A stretch of 46,860 nt of DNA from Sphaerochaetaceae bacterium. Its GTDB lineage: Bacteria > Spirochaetota > Spirochaetia > Sphaerochaetales > Sphaerochaetaceae. Position 1 is the stretch's first letter. Each line of letters begins with the position of its first letter. The stretch lies in NCBI GenBank assembly GCA_016938475.1, contig JAFGUP010000071.1, forward strand, positions 1-46,860, given 5' to 3'. Below, in pieces: positions 1-8,428 of the stretch. The position numbers and the translations under genes are program-made. Below the pieces are notes generated by a model. It was not told where the DNA came from and did no database searches. It worked only from the letters and a program-made list of their open reading frames with translations.

Positions 1-300
1 ACGTCGTCATAAGCGATATTGCAGCCTCGTACGCTGTGGAGACCTCACGGGATAAGCCATCATTCTTTCCTCGTTTACCCGCCTGATGTACGCCCAAAGG
101 TCATATTGTCTTTTGGACTTCTCTGTATCATTACCAGCTTATCTCGCTTACTATCAGGTTTCTGTTCGTCGGGCCACGATTTCGCTATTGCTTCCTCTCT
201 CCCACACCTCGCGATGTGAAACTTGCAAGTCGCTATCGGGTTCGTCGACAATTACGCCCCTTGGGACTTTCACCCAAGAATGATGACATGCCCGTCATAC
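1..300 (-). mobile_element. Group II intron, 5' end and domain I (partial, runs off window)
   Basis: Read on the minus strand, the segment starts GTATG (position 300 downward, close to the GUGYG start of group II introns). It then carries the characteristic GGGTGAAAGTCCC stem near the 5' end, followed by a domain-I-like run of short stems. The exon base just before the start is TTGTCTT (307-301). Its exact complement AAGACAA occurs inside the element at 112-106, the expected relation between IBS1 and EBS1. The insertion point is immediately after a terminator stem (308-330) on the same strand, the hallmark target of bacterial class C introns. The reverse transcriptase/maturase gene and the 3' end would lie to the left of the window. 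Open frames within 19-585 are incidental. Class assignment is inference; group II intron identity is well supported by the pairing. Confidence 0.8.
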
Positions 301-330
301 AAGACAACACCCGCTCAACAAGAGCGGGTG
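301..330 (-). terminator. Intrinsic terminator of the 382-996 gene, serving as intron target
   Basis: A perfect 9-bp stem (CACCCGCTC at 308-316 with GAGCGGGTG at 322-330) encloses a 5-nt loop. On the minus strand it is followed by the T-rich TTGTCTT (307-301). The intron begins at the next base, so the original T-tract has been interrupted. The hairpin is about 50 bp downstream of the stop codon of the minus-strand gene. Confidence 0.8.
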
Positions 331-381
331 CGCTGCATAACGTATATTTCCAGGAAAAAGATTGCCTCTTCTGTGTACCCT

Positions 382-996
382 TTACAAAGCTTCAACAAGT
401 GCTACTATCGTGCCTTCGAACTGTCCTGTTCCTGCTGTCGTTTCGGGAAGACCGAACGTCTGGTTCAATGCACCGGCAACAGTTGCTTCAAGAGCAAGAG
501 TCTGCCATCTCAGACCATTTCCTGTGGTCTGGAGAACCACTCCGCTGATAGATCCGGGATCAGTAGTTGTAGCTACAGTAGCTGATCCGATAGTGCCGGA
601 ACCAGCTACGGTTATCGTGGAATTACCACTCGAACTTGTATAGCCGAGAGCATAGGGTACGTAATAGGTTGTCGCACCTAAGGTAAGTGACAGAGGAGTT
701 ACCGTGAAGGTCACGTCCATCTGAGTGTTACCGGTGGTATAGAGGTTGTAGTACCCAATCGACTGAGCACCAGTTCCTTCCAGGTTGATACCGCTTACCG
801 TATAATCCCCTTCCAGAGCACCGGAGATCTCATCTCTCACATCATTCGCCGTAGTATTGTCAGCTTCAGTGAATCCATGGTAGAGCTTTCCTGCCTGAGC
901 TGCATTGAGCGTCAGTGTCGTGTCTCCCTGACCTGTAGCAGCAAAGAGTGTTATGGCCAGTAATGTGATAATCAGAATAGAAATAATCTTTTTCAT
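382..996 (-). CDS. Secreted protein of unknown function (204 aa)
   Basis: I do not recognise a family. The protein begins MKKII and has a hydrophobic signal peptide ending near AATGQG, so it is probably exported to the periplasm or outer membrane. The mature part is rich in Thr, Ser, Gly and Val with alternating polar/hydrophobic residues, suggesting beta structure; it has no Cys and no obvious repeats. The start at 996 was chosen over an upstream in-frame ATG at 1047 because AAAGGAGAAG precedes it and because the upstream ATG would overlap the -10 box of the promoter at 1038-1066. It stands alone with its own promoter and terminator. An adhesin- or pilin-like surface protein is possible but not shown. 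Confidence 0.75.
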   Translation of the reverse strand: MKKIISILIITLLAITLFAATGQGDTTLTLNAAQAGKLYHGFTEADNTTANDVRDEISGALEGDYTVSGINLEGTGAQSIGYYNLYTTGNTQMDVTFTVTPLSLTLGATTYYVPYALGYTSSSGNSTITVAGSGTIGSATVATTTDPGSISGVVLQTTGNGLRWQTLALEATVAGALNQTFGLPETTAGTGQFEGTIVALVEAL

Positions 997-1037
997 ATAA
1001 CTTCTCCTTTCCAGAAGGGTCTTCCAGTTGTGTCTTA

Positions 1038-1066
1038 ACAATACCAAAAAACCACACTTATGTCAA
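1038..1066 (-). promoter_or_regulatory. Sigma-70 promoter for the 382-996 gene
   Basis: On the minus strand, TTGACA (1066-1061), a 17-nt spacer and TATTGT (1043-1038). It predicts transcription from about 1031, giving a leader of about 35 nt that contains the AAAGGAGAAG ribosome-binding site. Confidence 0.75.
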
Positions 1067-1388
1067 CACAATATATATAAAAATTCAATACAGATTATCT
1101 TAAAAAGAAATGTACATATAATTTAATGCATTATAATAAAATATTTACTTCTCTAAAAAATAATCTTCTGTCAACTTTAGGATATTCATAGTGTTTTCTG
1201 TCTTAAAACTCATCATGCACAACAGAAATGAGAGCGATTTGCGCACATCTACATCATCTCTTCTGACACACATAAACAGGTTCTAGCATAAGTTGCTAGA
1301 GGATTAGGACCCTGACGATGAAATCCACACTCAAAGGTCTGTGTGGCACACATCTACTGGTAATTCATGACATTGAGGACACAACAAC
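1067..1388. other. AT-rich intergenic stretch without a recognised gene
   Basis: This lies between two divergently transcribed genes. The left half is very AT-rich. The only local structure I see is a 6-bp inverted repeat, TCTAGC (1282-1287) and GCTAGA (1295-1300), with a 7-nt loop and no T-tract. No coding frame with a ribosome-binding site and no RNA gene was recognised. Confidence 0.5.
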
Positions 1389-1416
1389 TTGATAATCACT
1401 GCCCTCTCTGTATATA
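1389..1416 (+). promoter_or_regulatory. Probable promoter of the CNNM/CorC-like gene
   Basis: TTGATA (1389-1394), a 16-nt spacer and TATATA (1411-1416), about 55 nt before the start codon at 1470. A TATAGT two bases further on (1413-1418) is an alternative -10 with an 18-nt spacer. Confidence 0.5.
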
Positions 1417-1469
1417 GTGACCTGTATGGAAGACCCATTATCGTATAAACGTACCGCATGGAGGACTCA

Positions 1470-2729
1470 ATGATCCTCCACCTCTCAGTAATTCTCCTTC
1501 TGATCATTCTGTCAGCATTCTTCAGTTCTTCGGAAACAGCCTTCACATCACTCAGTTTCCTTCAGATACGATCGCTTGAAACCGACAACAGGAGAAGCAG
1601 CCGTCTGGCCTCACGACTGGCCAAATCACCCGACACCCTGCTCACAACGATCCTCATCGGAAATAACATTGTCAATCTCACCGCCTCTGCACTCACCACA
1701 ACCTTCGCATTGAAGATAGGCGGCTCCTATGCTGTCAGTTACGGCACCGGGATCCTGACCCTTCTTATCCTGATCTTCGGAGAAATTGTTCCAAAGCAAC
1801 TTGCCATTACGCACAACATGGCCTTCGCCCGTTTCTCTTCCGGTATCATCAAGATGATGTCGGTGCTTCTGTATCCTCTGATCGCAGTCATCCGGTTCGT
1901 CAGTAACACGATCACCCGGCTGTTCAATCGGGAATCGGAAGGTTCCATGTCTCTGGATGCTCTGATGCATGTTGTGGATGTTGCGGAAAACGAAGGAATA
2001 GTCGATGAGTATGAGACATCCCTTGTTCAACGAGTACTCCACTTCAGTGAGGCACCGGTTAAATCGGTGATGACCCACCGTACCGACCTGTTCAGCCTCT
2101 CTCAGACCCTCACCCTCGGTGAAGCCTTCAGCTCGATCGTGAACAGTAAGTTCTCCCGTATCCCGCTGTACGGGGAGAGTCCCGAGGACATCGTGGGAGT
2201 GGTTCTCATTAGAGACCTTCTCCTTGCAGAAGTAGAGGGAAAAACCGAGAGCTGCCTGGATGAGTATATGATCAAGCCTGTCTTCGTCCCCGAGAACCGC
2301 AAGGTCGATGATATGCTGTTCCAGTTCCAGCAGAACAAACAGCAAATCGCCATCGTCCTTGACGAGTATGGTGGTCTCAGCGGTATCGTCACCCTGGAAG
2401 ATATCATCGAACAGCTGTTCGGTGAGATCTATGACGAACATGAGGTCGGCCATATCCTGAGAATTCAGAAGGAGGAGCATGAGAACTCCTACCTTATCAT
2501 GGCGGACACCTCTCTTCAGGAGATCAGTGATGAACTGGATCTGCATCTGGACAACATGCAGGAGTTGAACAAGACCCTTGCAGCCTACCTGATCGAGACG
2601 CTGGGAACGATTCCCGTTGCAGGGGAGATCCTCGGAGTCGACTATGGAAAGTACGAAATTCTCGAGATGAACAAGAACAGAATAGAGCGGGTCAGACTCG
2701 TCCTCACGAACGGGGATGAGGATCAGTGA
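1470..2729 (+). CDS. CNNM/CorC-HlyC family membrane protein (DUF21 + CBS pair)
   Basis: A 419-aa integral membrane protein of the CNNM/CorC (formerly 'hemolysin C') family, whose members are implicated in Mg2+ and other divalent cation efflux. The N-terminal about 180 residues form the DUF21 transmembrane domain, with the family-typical FFSSSETAF near residue 20 and GEIVPK at about 104-109. A CBS-domain pair (about 200-320, with the typical [17 protein letters not shown] segment) would bind adenine nucleotides. The C-terminal about 80 residues match the CorC/HlyC small domain. The start at 1470 is preferred over an ATG at 1458 because GGAGG (1460-1464) lies 5 nt upstream. The gene ends 49 bp before leuS, whose promoter sits in the gap. 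Confidence 0.9.
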   Translation: MILHLSVILLLIILSAFFSSSETAFTSLSFLQIRSLETDNRRSSRLASRLAKSPDTLLTTILIGNNIVNLTASALTTTFALKIGGSYAVSYGTGILTLLILIFGEIVPKQLAITHNMAFARFSSGIIKMMSVLLYPLIAVIRFVSNTITRLFNRESEGSMSLDALMHVVDVAENEGIVDEYETSLVQRVLHFSEAPVKSVMTHRTDLFSLSQTLTLGEAFSSIVNSKFSRIPLYGESPEDIVGVVLIRDLLLAEVEGKTESCLDEYMIKPVFVPENRKVDDMLFQFQQNKQQIAIVLDEYGGLSGIVTLEDIIEQLFGEIYDEHEVGHILRIQKEEHENSYLIMADTSLQEISDELDLHLDNMQELNKTLAAYLIETLGTIPVAGEILGVDYGKYEILEMNKNRIERVRLVLTNGDEDQ

Positions 2730-2743
2730 AGAGCTGAACTTTA

Positions 2744-2772
2744 TTGACACCTTTGGCACGCAAGGGTATGAT
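2744..2772 (+). promoter_or_regulatory. Near-consensus promoter of leuS, predicting a leaderless mRNA
   Basis: TTGACA (2744-2749), exactly 17 nt, TATGAT (2767-2772), then only 6 nt before ATG at 2779. The usual distance from the -10 box to the start point puts +1 on or next to the A of the start codon. There is no Shine-Dalgarno sequence between promoter and ATG. Confidence 0.75.
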
Positions 2773-2778
2773 TCGCGC

Positions 2779-5295
2779 ATGAGTAGCTATCCTTTTGAAC
2801 AGATTGAATTGAAATGGCAGAAATACTGGGAGGACAACGAGTCCTTCCGCGTCACGGAAGACCCGAAGGTCCCCGAAGACAAGAGGCTGTACGTCCTTGA
2901 TATGTTCCCCTATCCCTCCGGAGCCGGGTTGCATGTGGGTCATCCCGAAGGGTATACAGCTACCGATATATATTGCCGCTACAAACGGATGAACGGATAC
3001 AACGTTCTGCATCCGATGGGGTTCGATTCCTTCGGCCTTCCCGCCGAAAACTACGCGATCAAGACCGGAACACACCCGAAGGTTACCACCGAAGCAAACA
3101 TCGAGAACTTCCGCAAGCAGATCAAGCGTCTGGGGTTCAGCTACGACTGGTCACGGGAGATCTCCACGCACACCAGTGAATACTATCGGTGGACACAGTG
3201 GATCTTCCTCAAACTCTATGAAAAGAATCTTGCCTATGAATCGGAAACACCGATCAACTGGTGCCCTTCCTGCCATACAGGCCTTGCCAATGAGGAAGTG
3301 AAGGACGGTAAGTGCGAACGGTGCAGTACGACAGTCACGAGAAAGAACATCAGGCAGTGGATTCTCAAGATCACAGAATATGCCGACCGCCTCCTTGACG
3401 ACCTCGAGGAACTCGACTGGTCTGAATCGATCAAAGCCATGCAGAGAAACTGGATCGGCAAGAGTCATGGCGCTTCAGTGCGTTTCCCGATCGAGAACAG
3501 TGATGAGGTCCTTGAAGTATTCACAACCAGAAGCGACACCCTGTTCGGTGCGACCTACATGGTTATCGCACCCGAACACCCCTTTGTCCATGCTCTCACC
3601 ACCAGAGAGTGCAGTGAGGCGGTTCATGAATACGTATCTCAAGCTGCACAGAAATCGGACCTTGAAAGAACCGACCTCGCAAAGGACAAGAGCGGAGTGT
3701 TCAGTGGTTCATACGCGATCAATCCTCTGAACGGCACGAAAATTCCTATCTGGATAGCCGACTACGTCCTTGCCTCCTACGGTACCGGGGCCATCATGGC
3801 TGTTCCTGCACACGATCAGCGTGACTGGGAATTCGCCGTGAAGTTCGACCTGCCCATCATAGAAGTGCTCAAGAGTGACCAGGGTGTGAAGGTGTCAGCT
3901 TTCACCGGGGATGGGATTCACATCAACAGTGACTTCCTTAACGGCCTGGATAAGCAGGAAGCCATCGATACGATGAATGAGTACCTCAAAGAGAAGAACA
4001 TCGGGGAACCCACTGTCAGTTATAAACTGAGGGACTGGGTCTTCAGCCGACAGCGCTACTGGGGAGAACCGATCCCCCTCGTCCACTGTGACTCCTGCGG
4101 TATCGTCCCCCTCAGGGAAGAGGACCTACCCCTCACACTCCCCGAGGTTGAATCGTATGCCCCCTCAGGAACCGGAGAATCCCCCCTTTCGACCATCGAA
4201 AGCTGGGTTGAAACGACCTGTCCGGCATGTGGAGGGAAAGCACACCGGGAGACCAACACGATGCCTCAGTGGGCAGGCTCCTGCTGGTACTTCCTGCGCT
4301 ACCTCGACCCGAAGAACACAGAAGCGCTTGCAGCGAAAGAGGCGATGAAGTACTGGATGCCGGTAGACCTCTACGTGGGAGGGGCAGAGCATGCGGTACT
4401 CCACCTCCTGTATGCCCGTTTCTGGCATAAGGTTCTGTACGACCTGGGTATCGTGGACACGAAAGAGCCGTTCCAGCGCCTGGTCAATCAGGGAATGATT
4501 ACCTCCTTCGCGTTCCAGAAAAAGGACAAGACCCTCGTATCGGTCGAGGATGCCGAAGAAACCGGTGTCGACACCTTTGCGGAAAAAGGAACCGGAGAAC
4601 CGCTCGAGCGCGTGATCGCCAAGATGTCAAAATCACTGAAGAACGTCATCAATCCTGATGAGATCATTGACGAATTCGGTGCAGATTCGATGAGAATGTA
4701 TGAAATGTTCATGGGACCTCTGCAGGTATCGAAACCGTGGTCAACATCGGGCCTTTCAGGTGTCTATCGTTTCCTTGACAGAGTATGGCGCCTTTCACAG
4801 AAGGGAATCAGTGAAGAGAAGGCAGACGAGGATAGTATCAAACTTCTTCATAAGACGATAAAGAAAGTGGGTGAAGACACTGACAGCCTCGACTTCAATA
4901 CGGCCATCAGCCAGATGATGATATTTACCAATGAACTGTATAAGAAAGAGACCCTCCCCCGCGAGGTATGGGAACCGTTCATACTTCTCCTCTCCCCCTA
5001 CACTCCTCACCTGAGTGAAGAACTCTGGGCGATGGCGGGTCATGCCCCCTCCGTCTCGCTTCAGCCGTGGCCGCAGTATATCCCAGAGCTCACGGTGGAT
5101 GATACGTTGGAGATCGTCGTTCAGGTCAACGGAAAAGTAAGAGCCAGATTCGATGCTGCCAAAGGGACAGACAAGGAGCTCCTTCTTTCACGGGCCCTGG
5201 AACAGGAGAGAATCAGTGAGCTCACTGAAGGGAAACAGATCGTCAAGACGATCGTCATTCCCGACAAGATCGTCAATATCGTAGTGAAGGGATAA
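2779..5295 (+). CDS. leuS: Leucyl-tRNA synthetase
   Basis: Cytoplasmic class I aminoacyl-tRNA synthetase that charges tRNA-Leu. It is 838 aa, close to the usual bacterial length of about 860. The HIGH-type motif is GLHVGH at about 49-54 and KMSKS is at 615-619. A zinc-type CPSC...CERC cluster is at 162-182, and the CP1 editing domain includes TTRSDTLFG (about 249) and the [15 protein letters not shown] signature. A second Cys pair lies in CPACGG, and the C-terminal anticodon and tail domain ends with [10 protein letters not shown]. The frame is open upstream to 2716, but that region holds the promoter, so ATG 2779 is chosen. A strong terminator follows. Confidence 0.97.
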   Translation: MSSYPFEQIELKWQKYWEDNESFRVTEDPKVPEDKRLYVLDMFPYPSGAGLHVGHPEGYTATDIYCRYKRMNGYNVLHPMGFDSFGLPAENYAIKTGTHPKVTTEANIENFRKQIKRLGFSYDWSREISTHTSEYYRWTQWIFLKLYEKNLAYESETPINWCPSCHTGLANEEVKDGKCERCSTTVTRKNIRQWILKITEYADRLLDDLEELDWSESIKAMQRNWIGKSHGASVRFPIENSDEVLEVFTTRSDTLFGATYMVIAPEHPFVHALTTRECSEAVHEYVSQAAQKSDLERTDLAKDKSGVFSGSYAINPLNGTKIPIWIADYVLASYGTGAIMAVPAHDQRDWEFAVKFDLPIIEVLKSDQGVKVSAFTGDGIHINSDFLNGLDKQEAIDTMNEYLKEKNIGEPTVSYKLRDWVFSRQRYWGEPIPLVHCDSCGIVPLREEDLPLTLPEVESYAPSGTGESPLSTIESWVETTCPACGGKAHRETNTMPQWAGSCWYFLRYLDPKNTEALAAKEAMKYWMPVDLYVGGAEHAVLHLLYARFWHKVLYDLGIVDTKEPFQRLVNQGMITSFAFQKKDKTLVSVEDAEETGVDTFAEKGTGEPLERVIAKMSKSLKNVINPDEIIDEFGADSMRMYEMFMGPLQVSKPWSTSGLSGVYRFLDRVWRLSQKGISEEKADEDSIKLLHKTIKKVGEDTDSLDFNTAISQMMIFTNELYKKETLPREVWEPFILLLSPYTPHLSEELWAMAGHAPSVSLQPWPQYIPELTVDDTLEIVVQVNGKVRARFDAAKGTDKELLLSRALEQERISELTEGKQIVKTIVIPDKIVNIVVKG

Positions 5296-5314
5296 TCTGA
5301 AAAAAAGAACCTGC

Positions 5315-5344
5315 AGGACCGCCGCCAGGCGGTCCTTTCCTTTT
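5315..5344 (+). terminator. Intrinsic terminator after leuS
   Basis: A perfect 9-bp stem AGGACCGCC (5315-5323) / GGCGGTCCT (5328-5336) with loop GCCA, followed by TTTCCTTTT. An A-run before the stem (5300-5306) would let it also act in the reverse direction, although no minus-strand gene nearby needs it. Confidence 0.9.
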
Positions 5345-5400
5345 ATCACAACAACTATAGAAAACATAACTATATAGATCAGAATATCTGTCGTTGCATC

Positions 5401-5429
5401 TTGAATATTTTTCTCTTCCTCTCTACACT
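5401..5429 (+). promoter_or_regulatory. Promoter of the 5437 gene, predicting a leaderless mRNA
   Basis: TTGAAT (5401-5406), a 17-nt spacer, TACACT (5424-5429), then 7 nt to ATG 5437. No Shine-Dalgarno sequence is present. The same arrangement occurs before leuS, nth and lgt in this window, which strengthens both the promoter and the short gene behind it. Confidence 0.6.
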
Positions 5430-5436
5430 TCGGCGT

Positions 5437-5793
5437 ATGAAGAACCTTCCGCCGGTAGTGATTCTTGCGTTCCTGTTCCTTGTATCAGGAGCCCTTGAGC
5501 TAGCGGCCGATACGCCACAGTACACCTCCCCCGATCCCGCAGAAAAACTTTTCATCTCCCATGATGTATATGAGGTCACAGTGAATACAGGTGAACTGCA
5601 CATAGGTGAACGGGAAGGGAGGGAAGAACGCGCACCCCGAGAGAATGAAGAGATCAATGATGCAGAGGTTATGGTGATGCAGAGCCTGCCGATGTATGCA
5701 CGGCTTCTTCCTTCCTGCCGGGTTCTCCCCTTTGTAACCACTGTTCACAGGTCCTTCCCCTTCAATAAAGCTCCCCCCTGCCCTATCAGCTGA
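5437..5793 (+). CDS. Small secreted protein of unknown function (118 aa)
   Basis: It begins MKNLPPVVIL with a clear hydrophobic signal segment ending around LELAADT, so export is likely. The middle of the mature part is strongly charged (Glu/Arg-rich around GEREGREERAPRENEE). The last about 30 residues, with two Cys and many Pro, look less protein-like and could reflect a decayed or frameshifted end. No family is recognised. The frame extends upstream to 5401, but that codon is the -35 box, so 5437 is chosen. The gene is isolated between the leuS terminator and the 5849 gene. Support is the signal peptide and promoter only. Confidence 0.5.
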   Translation: MKNLPPVVILAFLFLVSGALELAADTPQYTSPDPAEKLFISHDVYEVTVNTGELHIGEREGREERAPRENEEINDAEVMVMQSLPMYARLLPSCRVLPFVTTVHRSFPFNKAPPCPIS

Positions 5794-5801
5794 TATACCT
5801 T

Positions 5802-5824
5802 CATCCCCGTCGGGGGATGTTATC
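5802..5824 (+). terminator. Possible weak terminator hairpin
   Basis: CATCCCC (5802-5808) pairs with GGGGATG (5813-5819) around a GTCG tetraloop, followed by only a short TTAT. It sits between the 5437 gene and the 5849 gene. The poor T-tract leaves termination doubtful; it could equally be an RNA structure in the leader of the 5849 operon. Confidence 0.4.
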
Positions 5825-5848
5825 ACATAGTAAAGCAAGGGAAAAACC

Positions 5849-6199
5849 ATGAATCATACACCACAACACATGACGGACAGTCCTTCTCAGGACACCGTTA
5901 CCCTCACAGAAACTTCAACAATGAGAGAACTCTATCATCTCCTTGAAACAGAGACCCTTCCTGAATATATCGCACTTCAGATGAACGGGCACTCAGCCTC
6001 TACCTATATAGACAGGGAGGAAGTAAGAGAATTCATTACCCCGTACATCCTTTTAATCGATACACAGATGAAGGCACAGTTCCTGGACCGGCTCGGACAG
6101 CTTTCCATCACACCCTTCATACGAGAGGAGAACACTCTCTCGCATGAGATACAGACCGAATCTGAGGACATGGAGACCCTGATCGCATCCTCCTTCTAG
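5849..6199 (+). CDS. Hypothetical protein (116 aa), first gene of the EIIA-CBS/permease operon
   Basis: I do not recognise a family. It has no signal peptide and no membrane segment, so it is probably cytoplasmic. It is acidic and Thr/Glu-rich with predicted helices (MRELYHLLETETLPEYIALQ), and ends in a polar tail. AAGGG lies 7 nt before ATG 5849. It is 54 bp upstream of the EIIA-like/CBS regulator and in the same direction. It may be a small regulatory partner of the permease system, which is inference from position only. Confidence 0.65.
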   Translation: MNHTPQHMTDSPSQDTVTLTETSTMRELYHLLETETLPEYIALQMNGHSASTYIDREEVREFITPYILLIDTQMKAQFLDRLGQLSITPFIREENTLSHEIQTESEDMETLIASSF

Positions 6200-6253
6200 A
6201 AGAGGGGTGATGCAGGTCATGACATTCGACCATCTACCATTTGGAGGCGAACA

Positions 6254-7150
6254 ATGCAGTTTCGTAGATACGTTACGGAAGAGAGTATTTTTCTGAATAG
6301 GAATTTCGATTCTGTTCAGGATGTACTGGCATTCCTGGCCTTGCAGTTCTCAAAGAGCTCAGGCCTCACACAACAGCAAGCACTTTCTCTCCTTGAAGAG
6401 AGAGAGCAACTCAGCTCGACATGGCTTGGCAACCACACGATGATGCCCCACAACCACTCCCCTCTCGTGAAGGGACTCTCGATCATATTCATCCGTTGTG
6501 CCGCTCCGCTCATCCTGGAAACAGGAAAAGAGGTGAAGTATATCTTTTCAATCCTCACCAGCGGAAACGAACAGGACGTCTACCTGAGAGTCATTCAGGG
6601 AATCGGAAGGCTCATTAGAACCCGGACAGATGAACTTGACAGGTGCAGCACACCTCTCGAAATGCTCAACCTTATCGGTGAGAGTTCAGCGGATATGGCA
6701 AGTCCTCTGACCGCGGGTGATCTTGCCCGGTACTGGCCGCGTGCCAGGGATACAGATACCCTCTCGGTCGCTGTCGATCAGATGAAGCGGCATAGGATCT
6801 ACTTTCTTCCGGTCTACCATGAGGGCTCAGGCAGGATATGCGGGGTTCTGGACCTTGTCGACCTGCTGAAAGCAGGATTTCCCGATTATGTGTTCCACCT
6901 CCACAACCTGTCTATGCTGAAGGATTTCCAGCCGGTCAAATACTTCTGGAAGAACGAAGGAGAGGCACAGATCAGTGAGTATCTGAGGGATCACAGACCT
7001 TACGTTATTCGCGATACGGTCAGTTATCCCGAGATATTCTTCATGATGATCCGCGGGAACAGACGTCACCTTCTGGTAGTCGATGAACACGATGAAATGG
7101 TCGGAATTATCGACCCGAACGAAATCATCAACAAGATGCTGAGGCCATGA
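6254..7150 (+). CDS. EIIA-like (PtsN/fructose type) domain fused to two CBS domains
   Basis: A 298-aa soluble protein. Residues about 10-125 resemble PTS EIIA type 2 domains: the helix LTQQQALSLLEEREQLSST is followed by a segment with MPHNH, where His66 aligns with the phosphorylatable His of the family's PH motif, then GKEVKYIFSILTS. Residues about 150-210 and 240-297 are CBS modules (PVYHEGSGRICGVLDLVDLL and VVDEHDEMVGIIDPNEII). The architecture suggests a sensor combining phosphotransfer and nucleotide binding. Its stop overlaps the start of the downstream permease (ATGA), so the two are probably co-translated and the protein likely controls that permease. Whether His66 is phosphorylated cannot be told from sequence. 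Confidence 0.8.
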   Translation: MQFRRYVTEESIFLNRNFDSVQDVLAFLALQFSKSSGLTQQQALSLLEEREQLSSTWLGNHTMMPHNHSPLVKGLSIIFIRCAAPLILETGKEVKYIFSILTSGNEQDVYLRVIQGIGRLIRTRTDELDRCSTPLEMLNLIGESSADMASPLTAGDLARYWPRARDTDTLSVAVDQMKRHRIYFLPVYHEGSGRICGVLDLVDLLKAGFPDYVFHLHNLSMLKDFQPVKYFWKNEGEAQISEYLRDHRPYVIRDTVSYPEIFFMMIRGNRRHLLVVDEHDEMVGIIDPNEIINKMLRP

Positions 7151-8427
7151 TGATGAATATACATATGATAATCGCCGTACTCGTGTTCATCATCGTCTAT
7201 GCCCTTCTTATCATGGAAAAGATGAATAAAGCGATAGCAGTACTCCTTGGAGCTTCACTGTATCTGGTATTTCACTTCATCCCCTTTCATGATGCGGTTG
7301 AACATATCGATATGAATGTCATCTTCCTGCTGATCGGCATGATGATGATTGTCAAAGTGACAGAACAGAGCGGAGTGTTCGAATATGTGGCAGTGAAGGG
7401 AGCCAAGATAGTCAAAGCGGACCCTATTGCCTTTCTTGCCCTTCTGTTCGGGATCACAGCGATCTTTTCGGCGCTGCTGGATAACGTGACCACGATCCTG
7501 CTGATAACGCCGGTCACCCTGCTTCTCACTACGCAGATGGAGATCAATGCTCTCCCATTTGTCATCACAGAGATCATCGCATCGAACGTCGGAGGGACAG
7601 CGACACTGATCGGGGACCCTCCGAACATCATGATCGGATCTGCGGCAGGTCTCAGTTTCATGGATTTTCTCATCAACCTCGCCCCTATCATCGGAGTTAT
7701 ATCTTTGGTGATCATGGGACTGCTCATCCTCCTGTTCAAGAAACAGCTGGTAGTGTCCGAGTTGAACAGAAAACGGATCCTTGCGATGGATGAAACTCTC
7801 CTGATCACCAACGGAACACTCATGAAGAAATCTCTCACCGTACTGGGACTCGTCATTCTGGGTTTCCTTTTTCACGGTCTGCTCGAAACCGAACCGAGTG
7901 TGATAGCTCTGGCAGGAGCAAGCGTTCTTATCCTGTGGACAAAGGAAGATCTGGAGAAGATTCTCAAGGAGGTGGAGTGGGATACGATACTCTTCTTCGT
8001 CGGGCTGTTCATCATGGTGGGCGTTCTCGATTATGTGGGAGTCATCGACCGTCTTGCTGATGCAATGAAGGAGCTTACAGAAGGGGACCTGAAGAAGACC
8101 AGTGCGGCACTACTGTTCACCAGTGGAATCTTCAGCGGAATTCTCGACAATATTCCCCTTGTCGCCACCTTCATCCCGGTCGTGAAGATCATGGGCAGTG
8201 AGGTCTCGACCCACGCGATAGAACCACTGTGGTGGTCACTCGCTCTCGGCTCGTGTCTCGGCGGAAACGGCACTCTGGTGGGAGCGAGTGCGAACGTGAT
8301 TATGTTCGGCTTCGCAAAGAAGAACAATGTGAAACTCACCTTCTCAAGTTATCTTGCCTACGGAATTCCCATCACACTGACGACTCTTGTCATTGCCTAC
8401 GGATATGTGATGCTGAGGTACTATTGA
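7147..8427 (+). CDS. ArsB/NhaD-type ion transporter (IT superfamily permease)
   Basis: A 426-aa polytopic membrane protein with about 11-12 hydrophobic segments. The two inverted-repeat signature loops of the ion-transporter superfamily are visible: GGTATLIGDPPNIMIG in the first half and GGNGTLVGASANVIM in the second. Each is preceded by a DN motif (ALLDNVTTI, GILDNIPLV). Relatives include NhaD Na+/H+ antiporters, ArsB arsenite pumps and P-protein-like permeases, so the substrate cannot be assigned. It starts with three consecutive ATG codons and overlaps the EIIA-CBS gene by 4 nt. It converges on sdaA with a 1-bp gap and no terminator between them. Confidence 0.88.
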   Translation: MMMNIHMIIAVLVFIIVYALLIMEKMNKAIAVLLGASLYLVFHFIPFHDAVEHIDMNVIFLLIGMMMIVKVTEQSGVFEYVAVKGAKIVKADPIAFLALLFGITAIFSALLDNVTTILLITPVTLLLTTQMEINALPFVITEIIASNVGGTATLIGDPPNIMIGSAAGLSFMDFLINLAPIIGVISLVIMGLLILLFKKQLVVSELNRKRILAMDETLLITNGTLMKKSLTVLGLVILGFLFHGLLETEPSVIALAGASVLILWTKEDLEKILKEVEWDTILFFVGLFIMVGVLDYVGVIDRLADAMKELTEGDLKKTSAALLFTSGIFSGILDNIPLVATFIPVVKIMGSEVSTHAIEPLWWSLALGSCLGGNGTLVGASANVIMFGFAKKNNVKLTFSSYLAYGIPITLTTLVIAYGYVMLRYY

Positions 8428-8428
8428 T

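Noticed and set aside
19-585. Several open frames at the left edge
   Set aside because: They lie in intron RNA structure and in the antisense of the secreted-protein gene, and resemble no protein family.
2730-2778. T-box leader before leuS
   Set aside because: The gap is 49 bp and is filled by the promoter, so no T-box RNA can fit.
1626-2780. 384-codon open frame on the minus strand
   Set aside because: It lies antisense to the CNNM/CorC-like gene, has no ribosome-binding site or family features, and runs through the leuS promoter. It is a codon-bias shadow.
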